This document shows positions 17,671 to 29,637 of a stretch of 64,000 nt of DNA, piece by piece. A program made the translations under genes and the position numbers. Source of the DNA: Cellvibrio zantedeschiae (lineage in GTDB: Bacteria > Pseudomonadota > Gammaproteobacteria > Pseudomonadales > Cellvibrionaceae); contig NZ_BMYZ01000001.1 of NCBI RefSeq assembly GCF_014652535.1, positions 1,612,001 through 1,676,000 of the forward strand. Reading direction: 5' to 3'. The notes under the pieces are model-generated. The model saw nothing but the letters and a program-made list of their open reading frames with translations. It was not told the DNA's origin and did not search any database. Position 1 is the first letter of the stretch, and the number at the start of each line of letters is the position of its first letter.

Positions 17671-19176
17671 TTAGGGCGTGGGTGCAACCCAAATCAGTTG
17701 CGTAATCTGTGCGATAAACATCAGCGGGTTCGGAATAATACCAATAATCAAAATGAATGCCGCCGCACCTAACACCATGATCCCGCCAGTACGTTGACCC
17801 CAATTAAACTCGGCATCGAAGCGATGCATATGTTTCTTGGCGAGGAACAAGCTGATGATGGTACGTAAGTAGAAATAAATGCTGATTGAAGAACCAAGCA
17901 CTACGAATGCAAGTGCAATCCAACCCCAAGGACCTGCACCAACTGCTGCGGTAACTACATAAAATTTACCGATAAAGCCAGCGGTTAACGGAATACCTGC
18001 AAGTGAAAACAGAGCCAAGGTGAAAATCGAGGCCAAGTAAGGACGGCGCCAGAACAGACCGCGATAGTCGTTTAGCATGTCGGCATCACGTCTATCTTTT
18101 GCATGCGACATCAATGTGACCACACCGAAAGCCGCCAAAGAAGTCATCACATAAATTGTTAGATAAACAGCAAAACCTTCCACGCCAAACTGAGGGCCAC
18201 CCACTAGTACCAACAACAGCAAATAACCAAAGTGTGCGATAGATGAGTAACCTAACATACGTTTGATATTGTTTTGCTTGAGCGCGAGCAAGTTACCTAC
18301 CAGCATGGAAATACAGGCTACGGCGATCATAGTGAATACGAAAGGCATTGAGGCTAAAACATTTTTGGATTCGATAATTGCAAAACGAACCAACACAGCA
18401 AAGACCGCAACTTTCGCTGCCGTCGCAAGGAAAGCGCCAACGGGTGCGGGTGCGCCTTCGTATACATCTGGTGTCCACAAATGGAATGGGGCAAGCGACA
18501 GTTTGAAGAACAAACCAATTACTAACATCATGCCGCCAACAACAATCAATAAGCTTGGTGCCTCAGTAATTTTTGCACCGATTTCGGCAAATGCGAGTGA
18601 GCCAATTTGTGCATAAATTAAAGCAATACCGAACAACATAATCGCTGATGCAGTTGCAGACAAAACCATATATTTGATCGTAGCTTCTAAAGAACGTGCG
18701 CGATCATAGGTGTAAGCAACCATACCGTAGAGCGCTACAGACATCATTTCCAAACCTATAAACAGTGAGGCCATATGATGCGCACAGCACATAACAATGC
18801 CGCCAGCAGTCGCAATAGAAATCAATAAATAAATTTCTTCACGATTGCGCTTGGATGATTCGATATAAGCATTCGTTAAAGTTGTTGCCCCTAAGGCCGC
18901 TACCAAAGTCAACGCAGAGAAAAATAAAGCAAAGCCATCAACCACAAATAACGGAGTAACAGTTTGCGGGAGTAATGAAGCTGCTTCCGGAAAGAAATAA
19001 GGTTTAAACGCAACATAGACAGTTGAAATTAATGCGATGTTTAATCCAGCTACGGTTACCGTAGCGTTCCACCAGTGATTGCGTTTAATAGCAATTGCAA
19101 GCATGACAAATACGGTTGTCGCGCAGGTAATCAATAAGGGCAAAAGCGCCTGAAGATTTTCTAAAGTTATTGTCAT
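17671..19176 (-). CDS. nuoN: NADH-quinone oxidoreductase subunit N
   Basis: A 501-residue membrane subunit of complex I, one of three antiporter-like proton-pumping proteins (with L and M). About fourteen helices are visible, with conserved features such as HLWTPDVYEGAPAPV and the YSSIAHFGY stretch shared with Mrp antiporters. The start at 19176 is preceded by GAGG at good distance and lies 8 bases after the nuoM stop; the frame extends to 19194 without support. It is the last gene of the 13-gene operon. Confidence 0.96.
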   Translation of the reverse strand: MTITLENLQALLPLLITCATTVFVMLAIAIKRNHWWNATVTVAGLNIALISTVYVAFKPYFFPEAASLLPQTVTPLFVVDGFALFFSALTLVAALGATTLTNAYIESSKRNREEIYLLISIATAGGIVMCCAHHMASLFIGLEMMSVALYGMVAYTYDRARSLEATIKYMVLSATASAIMLFGIALIYAQIGSLAFAEIGAKITEAPSLLIVVGGMMLVIGLFFKLSLAPFHLWTPDVYEGAPAPVGAFLATAAKVAVFAVLVRFAIIESKNVLASMPFVFTMIAVACISMLVGNLLALKQNNIKRMLGYSSIAHFGYLLLLVLVGGPQFGVEGFAVYLTIYVMTSLAAFGVVTLMSHAKDRRDADMLNDYRGLFWRRPYLASIFTLALFSLAGIPLTAGFIGKFYVVTAAVGAGPWGWIALAFVVLGSSISIYFYLRTIISLFLAKKHMHRFDAEFNWGQRTGGIMVLGAAAFILIIGIIPNPLMFIAQITQLIWVAPTP

Positions 19177-19183
19177 TGCAACC

Positions 19184-20707
19184 TCACTGCGCAACAGGAA
19201 CAGTTTTAGAGGCAGTAATTATCTGCTCAACACTATTCATAACTGCTGCTGATGTATCCAAGACTGGTTGAGGATATAAGCCCAACCAAACCATAATCAA
19301 AATCAAGCTAACCATCATGGTCAGTTCACGCGCATTGATACCAGGAAGTTGCTCTGTACTTTGCGGAGCACCATGGATGGAGCGCTGAACCATAATTAAT
19401 GAATAAACTGCACCAAGCACCAAACCGGAAGTCGCGAACAAAGTGACTGTTTGATTAACTTTAAAGGTTCCCACAAGAATCAAGAACTCACCTACGAAGT
19501 TACCAAGACCGGGTAAGCCGAGTGACGCAGCAGCGAAGAACATAGCGATTGGAGGAATACCAGACATGCGAGCCGATAAGCCGCCCATTTTATTTAAATC
19601 GCGCGTTTTCAAACGCTCATAAAGCTGGCCGGAAATAATAAACAAACCAGCAGCTGATACACCGTGAGCCAACATCTGCACAACCACACCTTGCATTGCG
19701 ATTTGATTGAAAGAGTAAATACCAATCAACACAAAGCCCATGTGCGAAATTGATGTGTATGCAATCAGGCGTTTGATGTCATCTTGTGAGTAAGCAACAA
19801 AAGCACCGTAAATAATACCGGCCACACCCAACCACATGGCGATAGGAGCAATTTCTTGGGATGCATGCGGGAAGAATGGAATTGCAAAACGCAACATGCC
19901 GTAAGCAGCGGTTTTTAACAGAATACCCGCTAAGTCCACTGAGCCAGCGGTGGGCGCTTGCGAATGCGCATCTGGCAGCCATGAATGGAAAGGAACAACC
20001 GGGAACTTCACTGCAAATGCGATGAAGAAACCGAGCATCAAAATCATTTCCATTCCTTCACTCATTTGCGTATTGCGCAAAGCAGCGTAATCGAAGGTCA
20101 GGACATTGGTTTGCATGTAGTGAACGAACACCAATCCAACAATCGCCAACAACAAAAGCAAACCTGAAGATTGGGTGTAGATGAAGAATTTGGTTGCTGC
20201 ACCTACCCTACTGTTTCCTTCAACTGATTTATGGCCCCACAGGGAAATCAGAAAATACATTGGAATCAGCATCATCTCCCAGAAGAAGAAGAACAAAAAC
20301 ATATCCAGTGCGAGGAATACACCGGCAACTGCACCGAGAATCCACAACAAGTTCAAATGGAAAAAACCAACTTTACGTTGCACTTCTGACCATGAACACA
20401 CAACAGCTAACACGCCTAAAAAGGCAGTTAACAACAACATCAGGATCGATAAACCGTCCAAGGCTAAATGAAAGCTAATGCCAAAACGTGGAATCCAATT
20501 AACTTGAAGCTCTTCTGCCCAAACTGATTGGCCAGATGCCAGGTTAGCAAGTGAGTAATCGTATTTGAGCCATAAATGTAACGTGCATGCGAATAACGCA
20601 AACATACTGATCAAAGCAATCCAACGTGGAGCTTTGTTGCCGAAACGTTCGGCTTGCCATGAAAGCAAGCCGCCAATAAATGGGATGAGTATGAGCCAGG
20701 TAAGCAT
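19184..20707 (-). CDS. nuoM: NADH-quinone oxidoreductase subunit M
   Basis: A 507-residue antiporter-like membrane subunit of complex I that forms one of the proton channels. The FPVVPFHSWLPDAHSQAPTAGSV segment and YTSISHMGFV are characteristic of this family. About fourteen membrane helices are present. A Glu in FFFFWEMMLIPMYFL corresponds to the key glutamate of the channel. It lies between nuoL and nuoN in the usual order. Confidence 0.96.
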   Translation of the reverse strand: MLTWLILIPFIGGLLSWQAERFGNKAPRWIALISMFALFACTLHLWLKYDYSLANLASGQSVWAEELQVNWIPRFGISFHLALDGLSILMLLLTAFLGVLAVVCSWSEVQRKVGFFHLNLLWILGAVAGVFLALDMFLFFFFWEMMLIPMYFLISLWGHKSVEGNSRVGAATKFFIYTQSSGLLLLLAIVGLVFVHYMQTNVLTFDYAALRNTQMSEGMEMILMLGFFIAFAVKFPVVPFHSWLPDAHSQAPTAGSVDLAGILLKTAAYGMLRFAIPFFPHASQEIAPIAMWLGVAGIIYGAFVAYSQDDIKRLIAYTSISHMGFVLIGIYSFNQIAMQGVVVQMLAHGVSAAGLFIISGQLYERLKTRDLNKMGGLSARMSGIPPIAMFFAAASLGLPGLGNFVGEFLILVGTFKVNQTVTLFATSGLVLGAVYSLIMVQRSIHGAPQSTEQLPGINARELTMMVSLILIMVWLGLYPQPVLDTSAAVMNSVEQIITASKTVPVAQ

Positions 20708-20730
20708 CTTTTCTCTGGTTCCTTAAGTTC

Positions 20731-22575
20731 TTACAACAACACAAGCGCGGCGAGAATAATCACCACACCGGCAGCAATAGTGGCAGCGTACCAACGTACA
20801 CTACCGGTTTGAGTTGCACTCAACAGTCTGTATAACTGCGTAATGCTGGCAGGAATCAGATTGAAGGTTTTATCAACTGGATCTCTACGCAAAATTCGCG
20901 TGAGGAAAACATAAGGCTTAACAAGAACCTGATCGTACAACCAATCAAAACCCCAAGCCGCAAACCAGAACTTGGTGAGCACTTTACCAATTGATGAAGA
21001 CGCAATTGATCTAACAATTTTGGTATCGAAGAGGAACAGGAACGTTGCCAATAAAGTACCAATAACAGCAGTTGAGATAGTCATGATTTCAACGAGGTGC
21101 TTGATGCCCTCTTCTGCATGTGGATTAGTTGGCAATACACCATCAAGTGGAGGGGCAATCAACGCACCTACACCAGTAGAGAGAACCAAAAGAATCCCGA
21201 GCGGTAACCAGTAGTCAGCACCGTGAAGCGCATGAACTTCAGTTTTAGCTTCGCCGTGGAAAGCAACGAAGATCAAACGGAATGTATAAATTGCGGTCAT
21301 GAATGCACCAGCCAAACCGGCGTAGAACAATTCAGGATGGCTGGTTGCATAGGCTTCCAAAAGGATTTCGTCTTTTGAATAGAAACCAACAGTAACCCAA
21401 GGCAAAGCAACCAGAGCTGCACCACCTATGAGGAAACAAGCGTAAACAAATGGAATCTTTTTACGCAAACCACCCATTTTGAAAATGTTTTGCTCATGAT
21501 GACAAGCGATGATCACTGCACCCGATGAGAGGAACAACAACGCTTTAAAGAATGCGTGAGTCATCAAGTGGAAGATCGCTGGCTGATAAGCTTTGACGCC
21601 CAATGCCAAGAACATATAGCCAATCTGGCTCATTGTTGAGTAAGCGAGAATGCGTTTGATATCGGTTTGAACGAGCGCCGCAAAACCAGCAATGAATAAA
21701 GTCACTGCGCCTACGACACCAACGAGGTAGAGAACGTCTGGAGCCAATTCAAATAGAACATGTGTACGCGCAATTAAATAAACACCAGCAGTTACCATGG
21801 TTGCAGCGTGGATCAATGCAGATACAGGGGTTGGGCCAGCCATCGCATCGGCCAACCATGTTTGCAATGGCAATTGCGCAGATTTACCTACAGCACCACC
21901 CAACAACATCATTGTGGCGAAAACAATTGCGGAAGAACCAACAGTAAATACGGTAGGTGCTTTGGCAATTACTTCTTGAATATTCAATGTGCCCAAATGT
22001 TGGTAAAGGATAAACAAGCCAATGGCCATAAAGGCATCACCCACACGGGTAACAACAAAGGCTTTACGTGCTGCAGCACCATTAGCAGGATCGCGATAGT
22101 AGTAACCGATCAACAAATATGAGCAGAGACCTACACCTTCCCAACCGAAATACAAAGACACCAGGTTATCGCCCAATACCAACAAAATCATGCTGGCAAG
22201 GAAGAGGTTCATGTAGGAGAAGAAACGCGCATAGTCTTCATCGCCACGCATATACCAAGAGGCAAATACATGAATGAGGAAACCTACACCCGTAATTACG
22301 CCCAGCATGGTCAGCGACAAACCATCCAGGTACAAATTAAATTCAGGTGTAAAACCTGGAATACTTACCCATGTCCACAACGGCAATACAAACGCGCCTG
22401 ACTCAGGTTTGTGTTGCAAGAAATCAAAGCCAGCATAAGCCGCAACGAGCGCAGCCAAACCAACGGAACCTACACCTACAAACGCCGCAACATTTTCAGA
22501 CAAACGTTTGCGCGCTGATACAAGGATCAGGAATCCGATTAGAGGAAATAAAATTGTTAAATAGAGTTGGTTCAT
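20731..22575 (-). CDS. nuoL: NADH-quinone oxidoreductase subunit L
   Basis: A 614-residue distal antiporter-like subunit of complex I. It has the [14 protein letters not shown] motif, the [24 protein letters not shown] motif, and a long C-terminal part that in the family forms the lateral amphipathic helix and its anchoring helix. The start ATG overlaps the nuoK stop by four bases (ATGA), implying coupled translation. Confidence 0.96.
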   Translation of the reverse strand: MNQLYLTILFPLIGFLILVSARKRLSENVAAFVGVGSVGLAALVAAYAGFDFLQHKPESGAFVLPLWTWVSIPGFTPEFNLYLDGLSLTMLGVITGVGFLIHVFASWYMRGDEDYARFFSYMNLFLASMILLVLGDNLVSLYFGWEGVGLCSYLLIGYYYRDPANGAAARKAFVVTRVGDAFMAIGLFILYQHLGTLNIQEVIAKAPTVFTVGSSAIVFATMMLLGGAVGKSAQLPLQTWLADAMAGPTPVSALIHAATMVTAGVYLIARTHVLFELAPDVLYLVGVVGAVTLFIAGFAALVQTDIKRILAYSTMSQIGYMFLALGVKAYQPAIFHLMTHAFFKALLFLSSGAVIIACHHEQNIFKMGGLRKKIPFVYACFLIGGAALVALPWVTVGFYSKDEILLEAYATSHPELFYAGLAGAFMTAIYTFRLIFVAFHGEAKTEVHALHGADYWLPLGILLVLSTGVGALIAPPLDGVLPTNPHAEEGIKHLVEIMTISTAVIGTLLATFLFLFDTKIVRSIASSSIGKVLTKFWFAAWGFDWLYDQVLVKPYVFLTRILRRDPVDKTFNLIPASITQLYRLLSATQTGSVRWYAATIAAGVVIILAALVLL

Positions 22576-22892
22576 CCGCGCATCTCACTTGCTGCATCAA
22601 CATCCAGAGACTGGTAGCGACGGTAAAGTTGAATAACGATTGCCAAGCCAATTGCAGCTTCTGAGGCAGCCAGAGTCAAAATTAAAATAAACATAATTTG
22701 GCCGTCGGGTTGTACCCAACGCGCACCGGCAACTACGAACGCCATAGCGGCAGCATTCATCATGATTTCAATGCTCATCAATACGAAGAGCAAGTTGCGG
22801 CGAATCAGCACACCGGCCAAACCCACTACAAAGAGCAATCCGGCCGCTAAAAGGCCATGCTCCACGGGAATTCCGTGGGGAATACTAAGCAT
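22572..22892 (-). CDS. nuoK: NADH-quinone oxidoreductase subunit K
   Basis: A 106-residue subunit with three membrane helices. Helix 2 and helix 3 keep the glutamates of the proton path (SIEIMMNA and ASEAAIGLA). I set the start at 22892 because AAGGAG precedes it; a longer frame to 22946 would extend into nuoJ without a site. It overlaps nuoJ by 8 bases and nuoL by 4. Confidence 0.95.
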   Translation of the reverse strand: MLSIPHGIPVEHGLLAAGLLFVVGLAGVLIRRNLLFVLMSIEIMMNAAAMAFVVAGARWVQPDGQIMFILILTLAASEAAIGLAIVIQLYRRYQSLDVDAASEMRG

Positions 22893-23409
22893 TGTTATTC
22901 TCCTTATCGTCTTTATCTGCATCGCGGCCCAAATGCCAGGCGGCAACCATAGCGGCGAGCAACAACATGGAGGCTAGTTCTACCGCCAAAACGTAAGGGC
23001 CAAATAAAGCAATACCTACTTCTTTTGGACCAACAGTAGTGATGGTAATCAGAGTTTCAAGATTAGGTTTGATGGTATAAACCAGTTCAACCAAAAGCGC
23101 CAAAGACAGAAAAGATGGGCCGATCCACGCACGCGGCGATAGCCATTTTCTTTCCTGGTCATCAATCACAGCACCGAGGTTGAGGATCATCACCACGAAT
23201 ACGAAGAGCACCATAATGGCTCCAGCGTAAACGATCATTTCGAGTGCAGCAGCGAAAGGCGCACCTAATGCAAAGAAAATCATTGCCACAGCGAGCAATG
23301 AAACCACCAGATACAACAAAGCGTGCACCGGGTTGGCGTTAGTGATAACTCGAATCGATGCAATCAAAGCAATTGCAGCGGCGAGGTAGAAAGCTATTGC
23401 AGGTCCCAC
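22885..23409 (-). CDS. nuoJ: NADH-quinone oxidoreductase subunit J
   Basis: A 174-residue membrane subunit with five helices. The [16 protein letters not shown] segment is the hallmark of helix 3, which holds the pi-bulge in complex I. The start is a GTG with AAGGA about eleven bases upstream. It lies between nuoI and nuoK in canonical order. Confidence 0.94.
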   Translation of the reverse strand: MGPAIAFYLAAAIALIASIRVITNANPVHALLYLVVSLLAVAMIFFALGAPFAAALEMIVYAGAIMVLFVFVVMILNLGAVIDDQERKWLSPRAWIGPSFLSLALLVELVYTIKPNLETLITITTVGPKEVGIALFGPYVLAVELASMLLLAAMVAAWHLGRDADKDDKENNNA

Positions 23410-23431
23410 GTCGGTATATTCCTTTGATTGA

Positions 23432-23968
23432 TTAAGGTAAAAGGCTCTTCACGTTTACCGGTTGTGCTTCGTTTTGCGCACCACCTTTTGGCTTGCCTGC
23501 AATGGCCAAACCAGAAACGCGATAGAAGTTATAGTCAGGATATTTTCCCGGGCCAGAAATCAACAAATGCTCTTTCTCATACACCAGATTTTGACGTTTG
23601 AATTCCGCCATTTCGAAATCCGGTGTCAATTGGATTGCAGTAGTCGGGCAAGCCTCTTCACACATACCGCAGAAAATGCAGCGCGAGAAGTTGATACGGA
23701 AAAACTCCGGAAACCAACGACCATCTTCACGCTCGGCTTTTTGTAGAGAAATACAACCAACCGGACAAGCAACCGCACAGAGATTACAAGCAACACAACG
23801 CTCTTCACCATCGGGATCGCGCGTCAGAATAATGCGACCACGGTAACGTGGTGGAACATAAGGCATTTGCTCGGGATACTGAATCGTATCGCGCTTGCGC
23901 CATGCGTGGGTAAATACCATCCACAAGCTGCGGAACTGAGTATATGTACCGTGTAAAAGTTTAATCAT
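23432..23968 (-). CDS. nuoI: NADH-quinone oxidoreductase subunit I (two 4Fe-4S clusters)
   Basis: A 178-residue peripheral-arm subunit that carries clusters N6a and N6b toward the quinone site. Two ferredoxin motifs are complete: [15 protein letters not shown] and [20 protein letters not shown] site is seven bases upstream of the ATG. The C-terminal 60 residues extend beyond the core fold as in other gammaproteobacteria. Confidence 0.96.
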   Translation of the reverse strand: MIKLLHGTYTQFRSLWMVFTHAWRKRDTIQYPEQMPYVPPRYRGRIILTRDPDGEERCVACNLCAVACPVGCISLQKAEREDGRWFPEFFRINFSRCIFCGMCEEACPTTAIQLTPDFEMAEFKRQNLVYEKEHLLISGPGKYPDYNFYRVSGLAIAGKPKGGAQNEAQPVNVKSLLP

Positions 23969-23983
23969 TTCTGTACCTCAACC

Positions 23984-24985
23984 TTAAGCCGCTGTGGGTT
24001 CTAACAACAGCACTACCGCAGCAGTAGCTACCAGGTTTACAAGCGTAATTGGTAAGCAGACACGCCAACCGAAATCCATGATTTGGTCATAACGTGGACG
24101 TGGCAAAGCCGCACGAACCAGAATGAACATCATGATAAAAAACGCTGTTTTAGTCGCGAACCAAACAAATGGTGGAATAAAACTCAACGCGTCGAACGGA
24201 GGCAACCAACCACCGAAGAACAAGACGGTAATCAATGCAGAAACCAGAACCACACCAATGTATTCACCCACGAAGAACATACCCCACTTCAAACCGGAAT
24301 ATTCAGTGTGGTAACCCGCAGCGAGATCTTGTTCTGCTTCTGGGGCATCAAAAGGTGAACGGTGAGTTACTGCAATACCGGCAACGGCGAAAGTCAGGAA
24401 GCCGAGAATTTGCGGGAACACAAACCAGCAATCTTTTTGCGCATTAACAATTTCTGTCATATTGAATGAGCCGGTGATGGTCACAACGCCCATCAAAGAC
24501 AAACCCATAAACACTTCATAACTTACTGTTTGTGCAGTAGCACGAACACCACCAAGCAACGCATATTTATTGTTGGAAGACCAGCCGCCAAACATTACCG
24601 CGTATACAGCCAAACCAGCCATCGCAAAGAAGAACAGCAGGCCTATATCCAAATCTGCTGCAACCCAACCTGGAATGATTGGCACAATTGCAAACGATAA
24701 AAGCAAACCGCTCATCGCAATCGCAGGAGCCAACCAGAAAGTTAACTTATCAACGAAAGGTGGAGTCCAGTCTTCTTTAAAAAACATTTTGATCATATCA
24801 GCAGGCAATTGCAGCAAACCGAAAGGACCAGCGCGATTGGGGCCGTAACGATCTTGCCAAAGTGCGAGCAAACGACGCTCAACAAAGCTGAGGAAAGCCG
24901 CGCAAACAACCACACCAAAAAGTACGATCAACGATTTAACAACGGACCAAATAATTGCGATAACTTCAGGAGTGAAAATATCCAT
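23984..24985 (-). CDS. nuoH: NADH-quinone oxidoreductase subunit H
   Basis: A 333-residue membrane subunit with about eight helices that links the peripheral arm to the proton channels and lines the quinone chamber. [14 protein letters not shown] and [22 protein letters not shown] are family signatures. Its ATG overlaps the nuoG stop in a TAATG junction, with GGGGAG upstream inside nuoG. Confidence 0.96.
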   Translation of the reverse strand: MDIFTPEVIAIIWSVVKSLIVLFGVVVCAAFLSFVERRLLALWQDRYGPNRAGPFGLLQLPADMIKMFFKEDWTPPFVDKLTFWLAPAIAMSGLLLSFAIVPIIPGWVAADLDIGLLFFFAMAGLAVYAVMFGGWSSNNKYALLGGVRATAQTVSYEVFMGLSLMGVVTITGSFNMTEIVNAQKDCWFVFPQILGFLTFAVAGIAVTHRSPFDAPEAEQDLAAGYHTEYSGLKWGMFFVGEYIGVVLVSALITVLFFGGWLPPFDALSFIPPFVWFATKTAFFIMMFILVRAALPRPRYDQIMDFGWRVCLPITLVNLVATAAVVLLLEPTAA

Positions 24986-27687
24986 TACACACTCCCCTTC
25001 AAGCTAACAGCCAAACCGGAAGCGACCTTCGGTATACCAGACAGAACCGGAACACCAACTACGCCCGCCGCCAAATCAGTTGAAACCTTAACCGGCGCAA
25101 CAAACACAGCACCGCCCGCGATAACTTCAGCGTTTTGACCATTTACCAAACCGAGTTTTTGCGCATCGCTAGATGACACAGCTACGTAAGGAGTCGCGAT
25201 ACGCGTTGCAAACACTTCTGAGCGCGATGACATTTCGTCACTGCCGAACAAGTGATAAAGCGGTGCAGATTGCAAACCGGAAACCGCATTTGGAACTGCG
25301 CTGAAATATTCAGCGGAAGCAGAAGCTTCAATCAAACGCACACCCGGATCACCTGCACGTAAGCTGCCACCTACTTCATCCTGGAATTTGTTCCAAGCTT
25401 GCGGTGAGTTCCAACCTGGAGCCCAGGCAAATGGAATCAATTGCGAATTGTTGGTTGGTCCAGAAATACCTTCCATAGAGAAAGACATCGCTGAATCCTG
25501 ATCTTGTGGTTGGCGAATTTCATGTACGTTTTGGTTTGCACGCATTGCAGTGCGACCAGAATAACGACGCGGTTCACGCGCAATACGCGAGCCGTGAATA
25601 CGCAAACTTGAATCAGGCGCAGCCGCTGAGATTGCTGCTAATGCTGAATTAGATTGAGCAAGATTTGCAGTCACATCATCCAACACAGTCCAATCAACTG
25701 ACTTGTTATCCAAGGTTGATTTGATTGCGTGCAACCAACGCCAGCCTTCGCGAATTAATTGCTCAGGCTTGTAGTAAGACGCATCGAAAACCTGGAAGAA
25801 ACGTTGCGCACGGCCTTCCATATTTACGAGGGTACCGTCGCCTTCTGCAAAGCTTGACGCTGGCAATACCAAGGTCGCTTTTTCAGCAGTAGCAGTTGAT
25901 TGGTGATCAAGAACGATAACAGCTTTCGCCGCTTTCAAAGCGGCATCAACCAATTCTGCAGGAGCGCGTTGATACAAATCGTTTTCAACAACAACCAATA
26001 CATCAGCTTGTCCATCGCGAACTGCAGTCAAAATAGTTTCTACGGATTCGCCACCTTGTGTATTAAGCAATGCAGTACCAAGACTGTTTGCTTCCAACAA
26101 GGTTAGAGAAATTCCAACGTCTTTTTCACGCTTTTTCAGCGCGTAAGCGATGTTTGCAGCAGCCTGGATTACAGCTTCAGATTTCAAACCAACGCCGGAA
26201 ATAACGAGTGGTTTATCTGCAGCTAACAAACCAGCAGCAATCGTTTGTGCCTGTGCAGTTTGTTCATCAGACAAACCTGCAACTGCGGGCGATGATGAAT
26301 CAATAATATTGGCAACTGCGAAACCTAAACGCGCAATATCTGCAACAGAAGCGCGAGTCGTAGTTGCAGCAATATCATCCAAACGCGTTGCAGTTACGCT
26401 TGCGATATACACCGGGCTTTTTTCAGATTGCGCAATATTTTTAATAGGAGCTGCGTTCCACTCAGGAACTTTTTTCGCTGCCGCCATTTTCAATGCGAGA
26501 GTTTTTGATGCTTGACGAACAGCAAGCGAAACACGTGCAGCAGTTTGAGTAACATCTTCACCCAAAATAAACACTGCATCAGCTTTTTCAATGTCACGCA
26601 GATTTGGAGTAGTAACACTGCCCTCTTTCAACACTTTATGAACGAGTGCATTAAGTGCTTGTTCTTCAGCTGCAACACCGTAAGAGAACTTACCGGCACC
26701 AACCAAACTTGCCAACGCAAAATTGGTTTCTAGAGATGCGCGTGGAGAGCCAATACCTACAACGCGTTTACCGCGCAACAAATCAGCAGCTTTATCCAGC
26801 GCAGAATCAATAGTGAAAGTCTCTGAGCTTGCATTCAAACGAGGCTTAGTTGGGCGATCTTCACGGTTTACATAACCATAACCAAAACGACCACGATCGC
26901 AGAGGAAATATTGGTTTACTGAACCGTTAAAACGGTTTTCGATACGACGAATTTCACCGTAACGCTCGCCCGGGCTGGTGTTACAACCAACCGCGCAACT
27001 TTGGCAAACGCTGGGTGCAAATTGCATATCCCATTTACGGGTGTAGTGATCAGCGTGAGTCTTATCGGTGAACACACCCGTAGGACAAACTTCAGTCAAG
27101 TTGCCAGAGAATTCGCTTTCCAGATCACCGCTTTCAGGACGACCGAAATACACATTGTCGTGCGCGCCGTAAACGCCGAAATCTTTACCGCCTGCGTAAT
27201 CGTCGTAGTAACGAACACAACGGTAGCACGCGATACAACGGTTCATTTCGTGGTTAACGAATGGGCCGAGATCCTGATTGACGTGAGTACGTTTGGTGAA
27301 GCGGTAGCGACGGGTATTATGGCCAGTCATTACGGTCATATCCTGCAAATGGCAGTGACCACCTTCCGCGCACACCGGACAATCGTGCGGATGGTTGGTC
27401 ATCAACCACTCAACAACGCTTTTGCGGAATGATTTTGCTTCTTCGTCTTTGATTGCAATGTAAGTTTTATCGTTGGCGGGCGTCATGCACGACATCACCA
27501 AACGACCGCGAGTGTCGTTTTCGTCGTTGAATTGCTTAACAGCACACTGACGACAAGCGCCAACAGAACCTAAAGCAGGATGCCAACAAAAATAAGGAAT
27601 ATCGAGGCCAAGACTCAAACATGCTTCGAGCAAGTTATCTGAGCCGTTAACATCGTACTGTTTACCGTCTACGTGAATGGTCGCCAT
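24985..27687 (-). CDS. nuoG: NADH-quinone oxidoreductase subunit G
   Basis: A 900-residue peripheral subunit. The N-terminal 2Fe-2S domain has Cys in YFCWHP, GACRQC and SCMTP. It is followed by an HxxxCxxC-type motif ([14 protein letters not shown]), two-cluster ferredoxin cysteines (CIACYRC), and the CQSCAVGC motif that holds the extra N7 cluster found in many bacteria. The C-terminal 650 residues are a degenerate molybdopterin-oxidoreductase domain. It is separated from nuoF by a 133-base gap, the largest in the operon. Confidence 0.96.
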   Translation of the reverse strand: MATIHVDGKQYDVNGSDNLLEACLSLGLDIPYFCWHPALGSVGACRQCAVKQFNDENDTRGRLVMSCMTPANDKTYIAIKDEEAKSFRKSVVEWLMTNHPHDCPVCAEGGHCHLQDMTVMTGHNTRRYRFTKRTHVNQDLGPFVNHEMNRCIACYRCVRYYDDYAGGKDFGVYGAHDNVYFGRPESGDLESEFSGNLTEVCPTGVFTDKTHADHYTRKWDMQFAPSVCQSCAVGCNTSPGERYGEIRRIENRFNGSVNQYFLCDRGRFGYGYVNREDRPTKPRLNASSETFTIDSALDKAADLLRGKRVVGIGSPRASLETNFALASLVGAGKFSYGVAAEEQALNALVHKVLKEGSVTTPNLRDIEKADAVFILGEDVTQTAARVSLAVRQASKTLALKMAAAKKVPEWNAAPIKNIAQSEKSPVYIASVTATRLDDIAATTTRASVADIARLGFAVANIIDSSSPAVAGLSDEQTAQAQTIAAGLLAADKPLVISGVGLKSEAVIQAAANIAYALKKREKDVGISLTLLEANSLGTALLNTQGGESVETILTAVRDGQADVLVVVENDLYQRAPAELVDAALKAAKAVIVLDHQSTATAEKATLVLPASSFAEGDGTLVNMEGRAQRFFQVFDASYYKPEQLIREGWRWLHAIKSTLDNKSVDWTVLDDVTANLAQSNSALAAISAAAPDSSLRIHGSRIAREPRRYSGRTAMRANQNVHEIRQPQDQDSAMSFSMEGISGPTNNSQLIPFAWAPGWNSPQAWNKFQDEVGGSLRAGDPGVRLIEASASAEYFSAVPNAVSGLQSAPLYHLFGSDEMSSRSEVFATRIATPYVAVSSSDAQKLGLVNGQNAEVIAGGAVFVAPVKVSTDLAAGVVGVPVLSGIPKVASGLAVSLKGSV

Positions 27688-27820
27688 TCTGCGTCTTACC
27701 TTTCTTTAAGGTCGTTACCGTTTAAGACAACTCGAAAGTTATTACTTAACGGATTTAAAGTTTAAAGTGATCGTGAAATCACTTCGTGAAAAACTACGCG
27801 TTAAAGCTGTTAAAAATTAT
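27688..27820 (-). other. 133-base gap between nuoF and nuoG
   Basis: No reading frame is evident. On the minus strand it can form short hairpins, for example GTGAT/ATCAC around 27768-27783. Most other junctions in the operon overlap or are under 35 bases. It may hold an RNA processing site, a 5' untranslated leader for nuoG or an internal promoter; none can be demonstrated here. Confidence 0.35.
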
Positions 27821-29122
27821 TTAAGCCTTAATCCCTTTCGCAAATTCTGCGGGGAAGAATTTCAACGCGCTTTGCAGTGGTTCCATAGCTCCCGGGGCGT
27901 GTGCACAGAAAGTTTTGCCCGGGCCGAGGAAGCGAGTGAGTTGTTGCAAGGTGGCGATATCGCCCTCCTGCCCTTCACCCGCTTCGATGGATTCTAGGAT
28001 CTTCACAGTCCACGGCAAACCATCGCGGCAAGGTGTACACCAGCCACAAGATTCGCGCGCAAAGAACTGCTCAAGGTTACGCACTGCTGAAATAATGTTT
28101 TGTTTATCGTCCACAACCATGATCAAGGCGGTACCCATACGGCTGCCGGCTTTCATGATGGTGTCGTAGTCCATCGCCAAATCAAGGTGTTCTGGCATCA
28201 AGAAGTCGGTTGAAGCACCGCCCGGCAACCAGCAGCTCAGCTCGTAGCCATCAGCCATACCGCCGCCGTGGGTATAAAGCAATTCGCGACCGGTAGTACC
28301 GATTGGCAGTTCCCACAAACCTGTGATTTTTGCGCGACCTGAAATACCGTACATTTTGGTACCGGCATCAGGACTTTTACCTTGCGACAAACCTTTGAAC
28401 CAATCTGCACCGCGCAACAAAATCGCGGGAATGTTCATCAAGGTTTCAACGTTATTTACGATGGTTGGCTTGCCCCATGCGCCCGCTTGCTGCGGAAATG
28501 GTGGCTTAGTACGTGGGTTGGCGCGGCGGCCTTCCAAGCAGTTAATCAATGCAGTTTCTTCACCGCAGATATAACGGCCAGCGCCTAAGTGAACGTGAAG
28601 TTCAAAATTGAAGCCTGAACCTAAAATGTTTTCGCCGATGTAACCAGCTTTGGTCGCTTGCTGGATTGCAGCATTTAAGCGCTCGCCAGCGATAATGTAT
28701 TCGCCACGCAAGAAGATGTAGCCTTTGCTTGCGCCAATCGCATAAGCGGCAGTGATCATGGCTTCAACTAACTGGTGTGGAAGCTCTTCCATCAGGAAGC
28801 GGTCTTTAAAGGTGCCCGGCTCCATCTCGTCTGCATTACAAACGAGGTATTTCTGGCCAGCATCTGGCCCCATTGGAATCAATGACCACTTAACGCCAGT
28901 CGGGAAGCCTGCACCGCCACGGCCACGTAAGTTAGATGCCTTAACTTCGGCCTGTACATCAGTTGGCTGCATGGCAACTGCTTTTTTCAAAGCTGAATAG
29001 CCTTCCAGTGCTTCGTAATCTTCAATCGTCAACACTGACTTACCAGCTTTGGTGTAGCGCCAGGTCAGAGGATGTGTTTCCGGGCCTACGTTGGTTAGGC
29101 CGACATTGATATTGGAGGTCAT
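27821..29122 (-). CDS. nuoF: NADH-quinone oxidoreductase subunit F (NADH and FMN binding)
   Basis: A 433-residue peripheral subunit that binds NADH and FMN and passes electrons to cluster N3. The nucleotide-binding stretch [15 protein letters not shown] is near residues 66-80. The N3 cluster cysteines lie in [10 protein letters not shown] and in FCAHAPG near the C-terminus. The ATG overlaps the nuoE stop by four bases (ATGA). Confidence 0.97.
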   Translation of the reverse strand: MTSNINVGLTNVGPETHPLTWRYTKAGKSVLTIEDYEALEGYSALKKAVAMQPTDVQAEVKASNLRGRGGAGFPTGVKWSLIPMGPDAGQKYLVCNADEMEPGTFKDRFLMEELPHQLVEAMITAAYAIGASKGYIFLRGEYIIAGERLNAAIQQATKAGYIGENILGSGFNFELHVHLGAGRYICGEETALINCLEGRRANPRTKPPFPQQAGAWGKPTIVNNVETLMNIPAILLRGADWFKGLSQGKSPDAGTKMYGISGRAKITGLWELPIGTTGRELLYTHGGGMADGYELSCWLPGGASTDFLMPEHLDLAMDYDTIMKAGSRMGTALIMVVDDKQNIISAVRNLEQFFARESCGWCTPCRDGLPWTVKILESIEAGEGQEGDIATLQQLTRFLGPGKTFCAHAPGAMEPLQSALKFFPAEFAKGIKA

Positions 29123-29637
29123 TTGTATTGCTCCAATACTGAGTCAATGTTTTCTGGAGTCACATTGAAATGGGTTGCATCGTTAACCATCAACACTGGA
29201 GCTTTATCGCAAGCGCCCAGGCAAACAATCGGTAGCAAAGTGAAGCGATCATCAGCCGTGGTTTGGCCTGGCTTGATGCCAAGCTTTTGCTGGATTGAAC
29301 CGTAAAGCTGGTCAAAGCCCATCAGGAAGCAACCAATACTGTCGCACACTGCAATTACGTGACGGCCAACTGGTTGGCGGTAGATGCGGTTATAAAAGGT
29401 CGCAACACCTTCAACATCGCCCGCGCCTACACCGAGGATATCGGCGATTGCGTACACAGCGCCATCTGGCACCCAGCGACGCTGGCTTTGCACGATTTTC
29501 AATGCATCAATAATCGCAGCGCGTGGCTCCGCGTAATGATGAATCGCGTGTTCAATTTGTTCACGCTCGAAAGCACTGAACTCAAAGTCGCCAACGCGAT
29601 CGCTGGCAATTGTCTGGGTAGTATTAGCGGTCAACAT
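29119..29637 (-). CDS. nuoE: NADH-quinone oxidoreductase subunit E (2Fe-2S)
   Basis: A 172-residue thioredoxin-like subunit with cluster N1a. The four cysteines are in CDSIGC and CLGACDKAP. It overlaps nuoCD by 14 bases and nuoF by 4, so the three are tightly coupled. Confidence 0.96.
   Translation of the reverse strand: MLTANTTQTIASDRVGDFEFSAFEREQIEHAIHHYAEPRAAIIDALKIVQSQRRWVPDGAVYAIADILGVGAGDVEGVATFYNRIYRQPVGRHVIAVCDSIGCFLMGFDQLYGSIQQKLGIKPGQTTADDRFTLLPIVCLGACDKAPVLMVNDATHFNVTPENIDSVLEQYK

Noticed and set aside
24985-27687. Long plus-strand frames opposite nuoG (for example 27001-27432)
   Set aside because: They are shadows of a strongly supported conserved gene; the minus frame has all the iron-sulfur cysteines.
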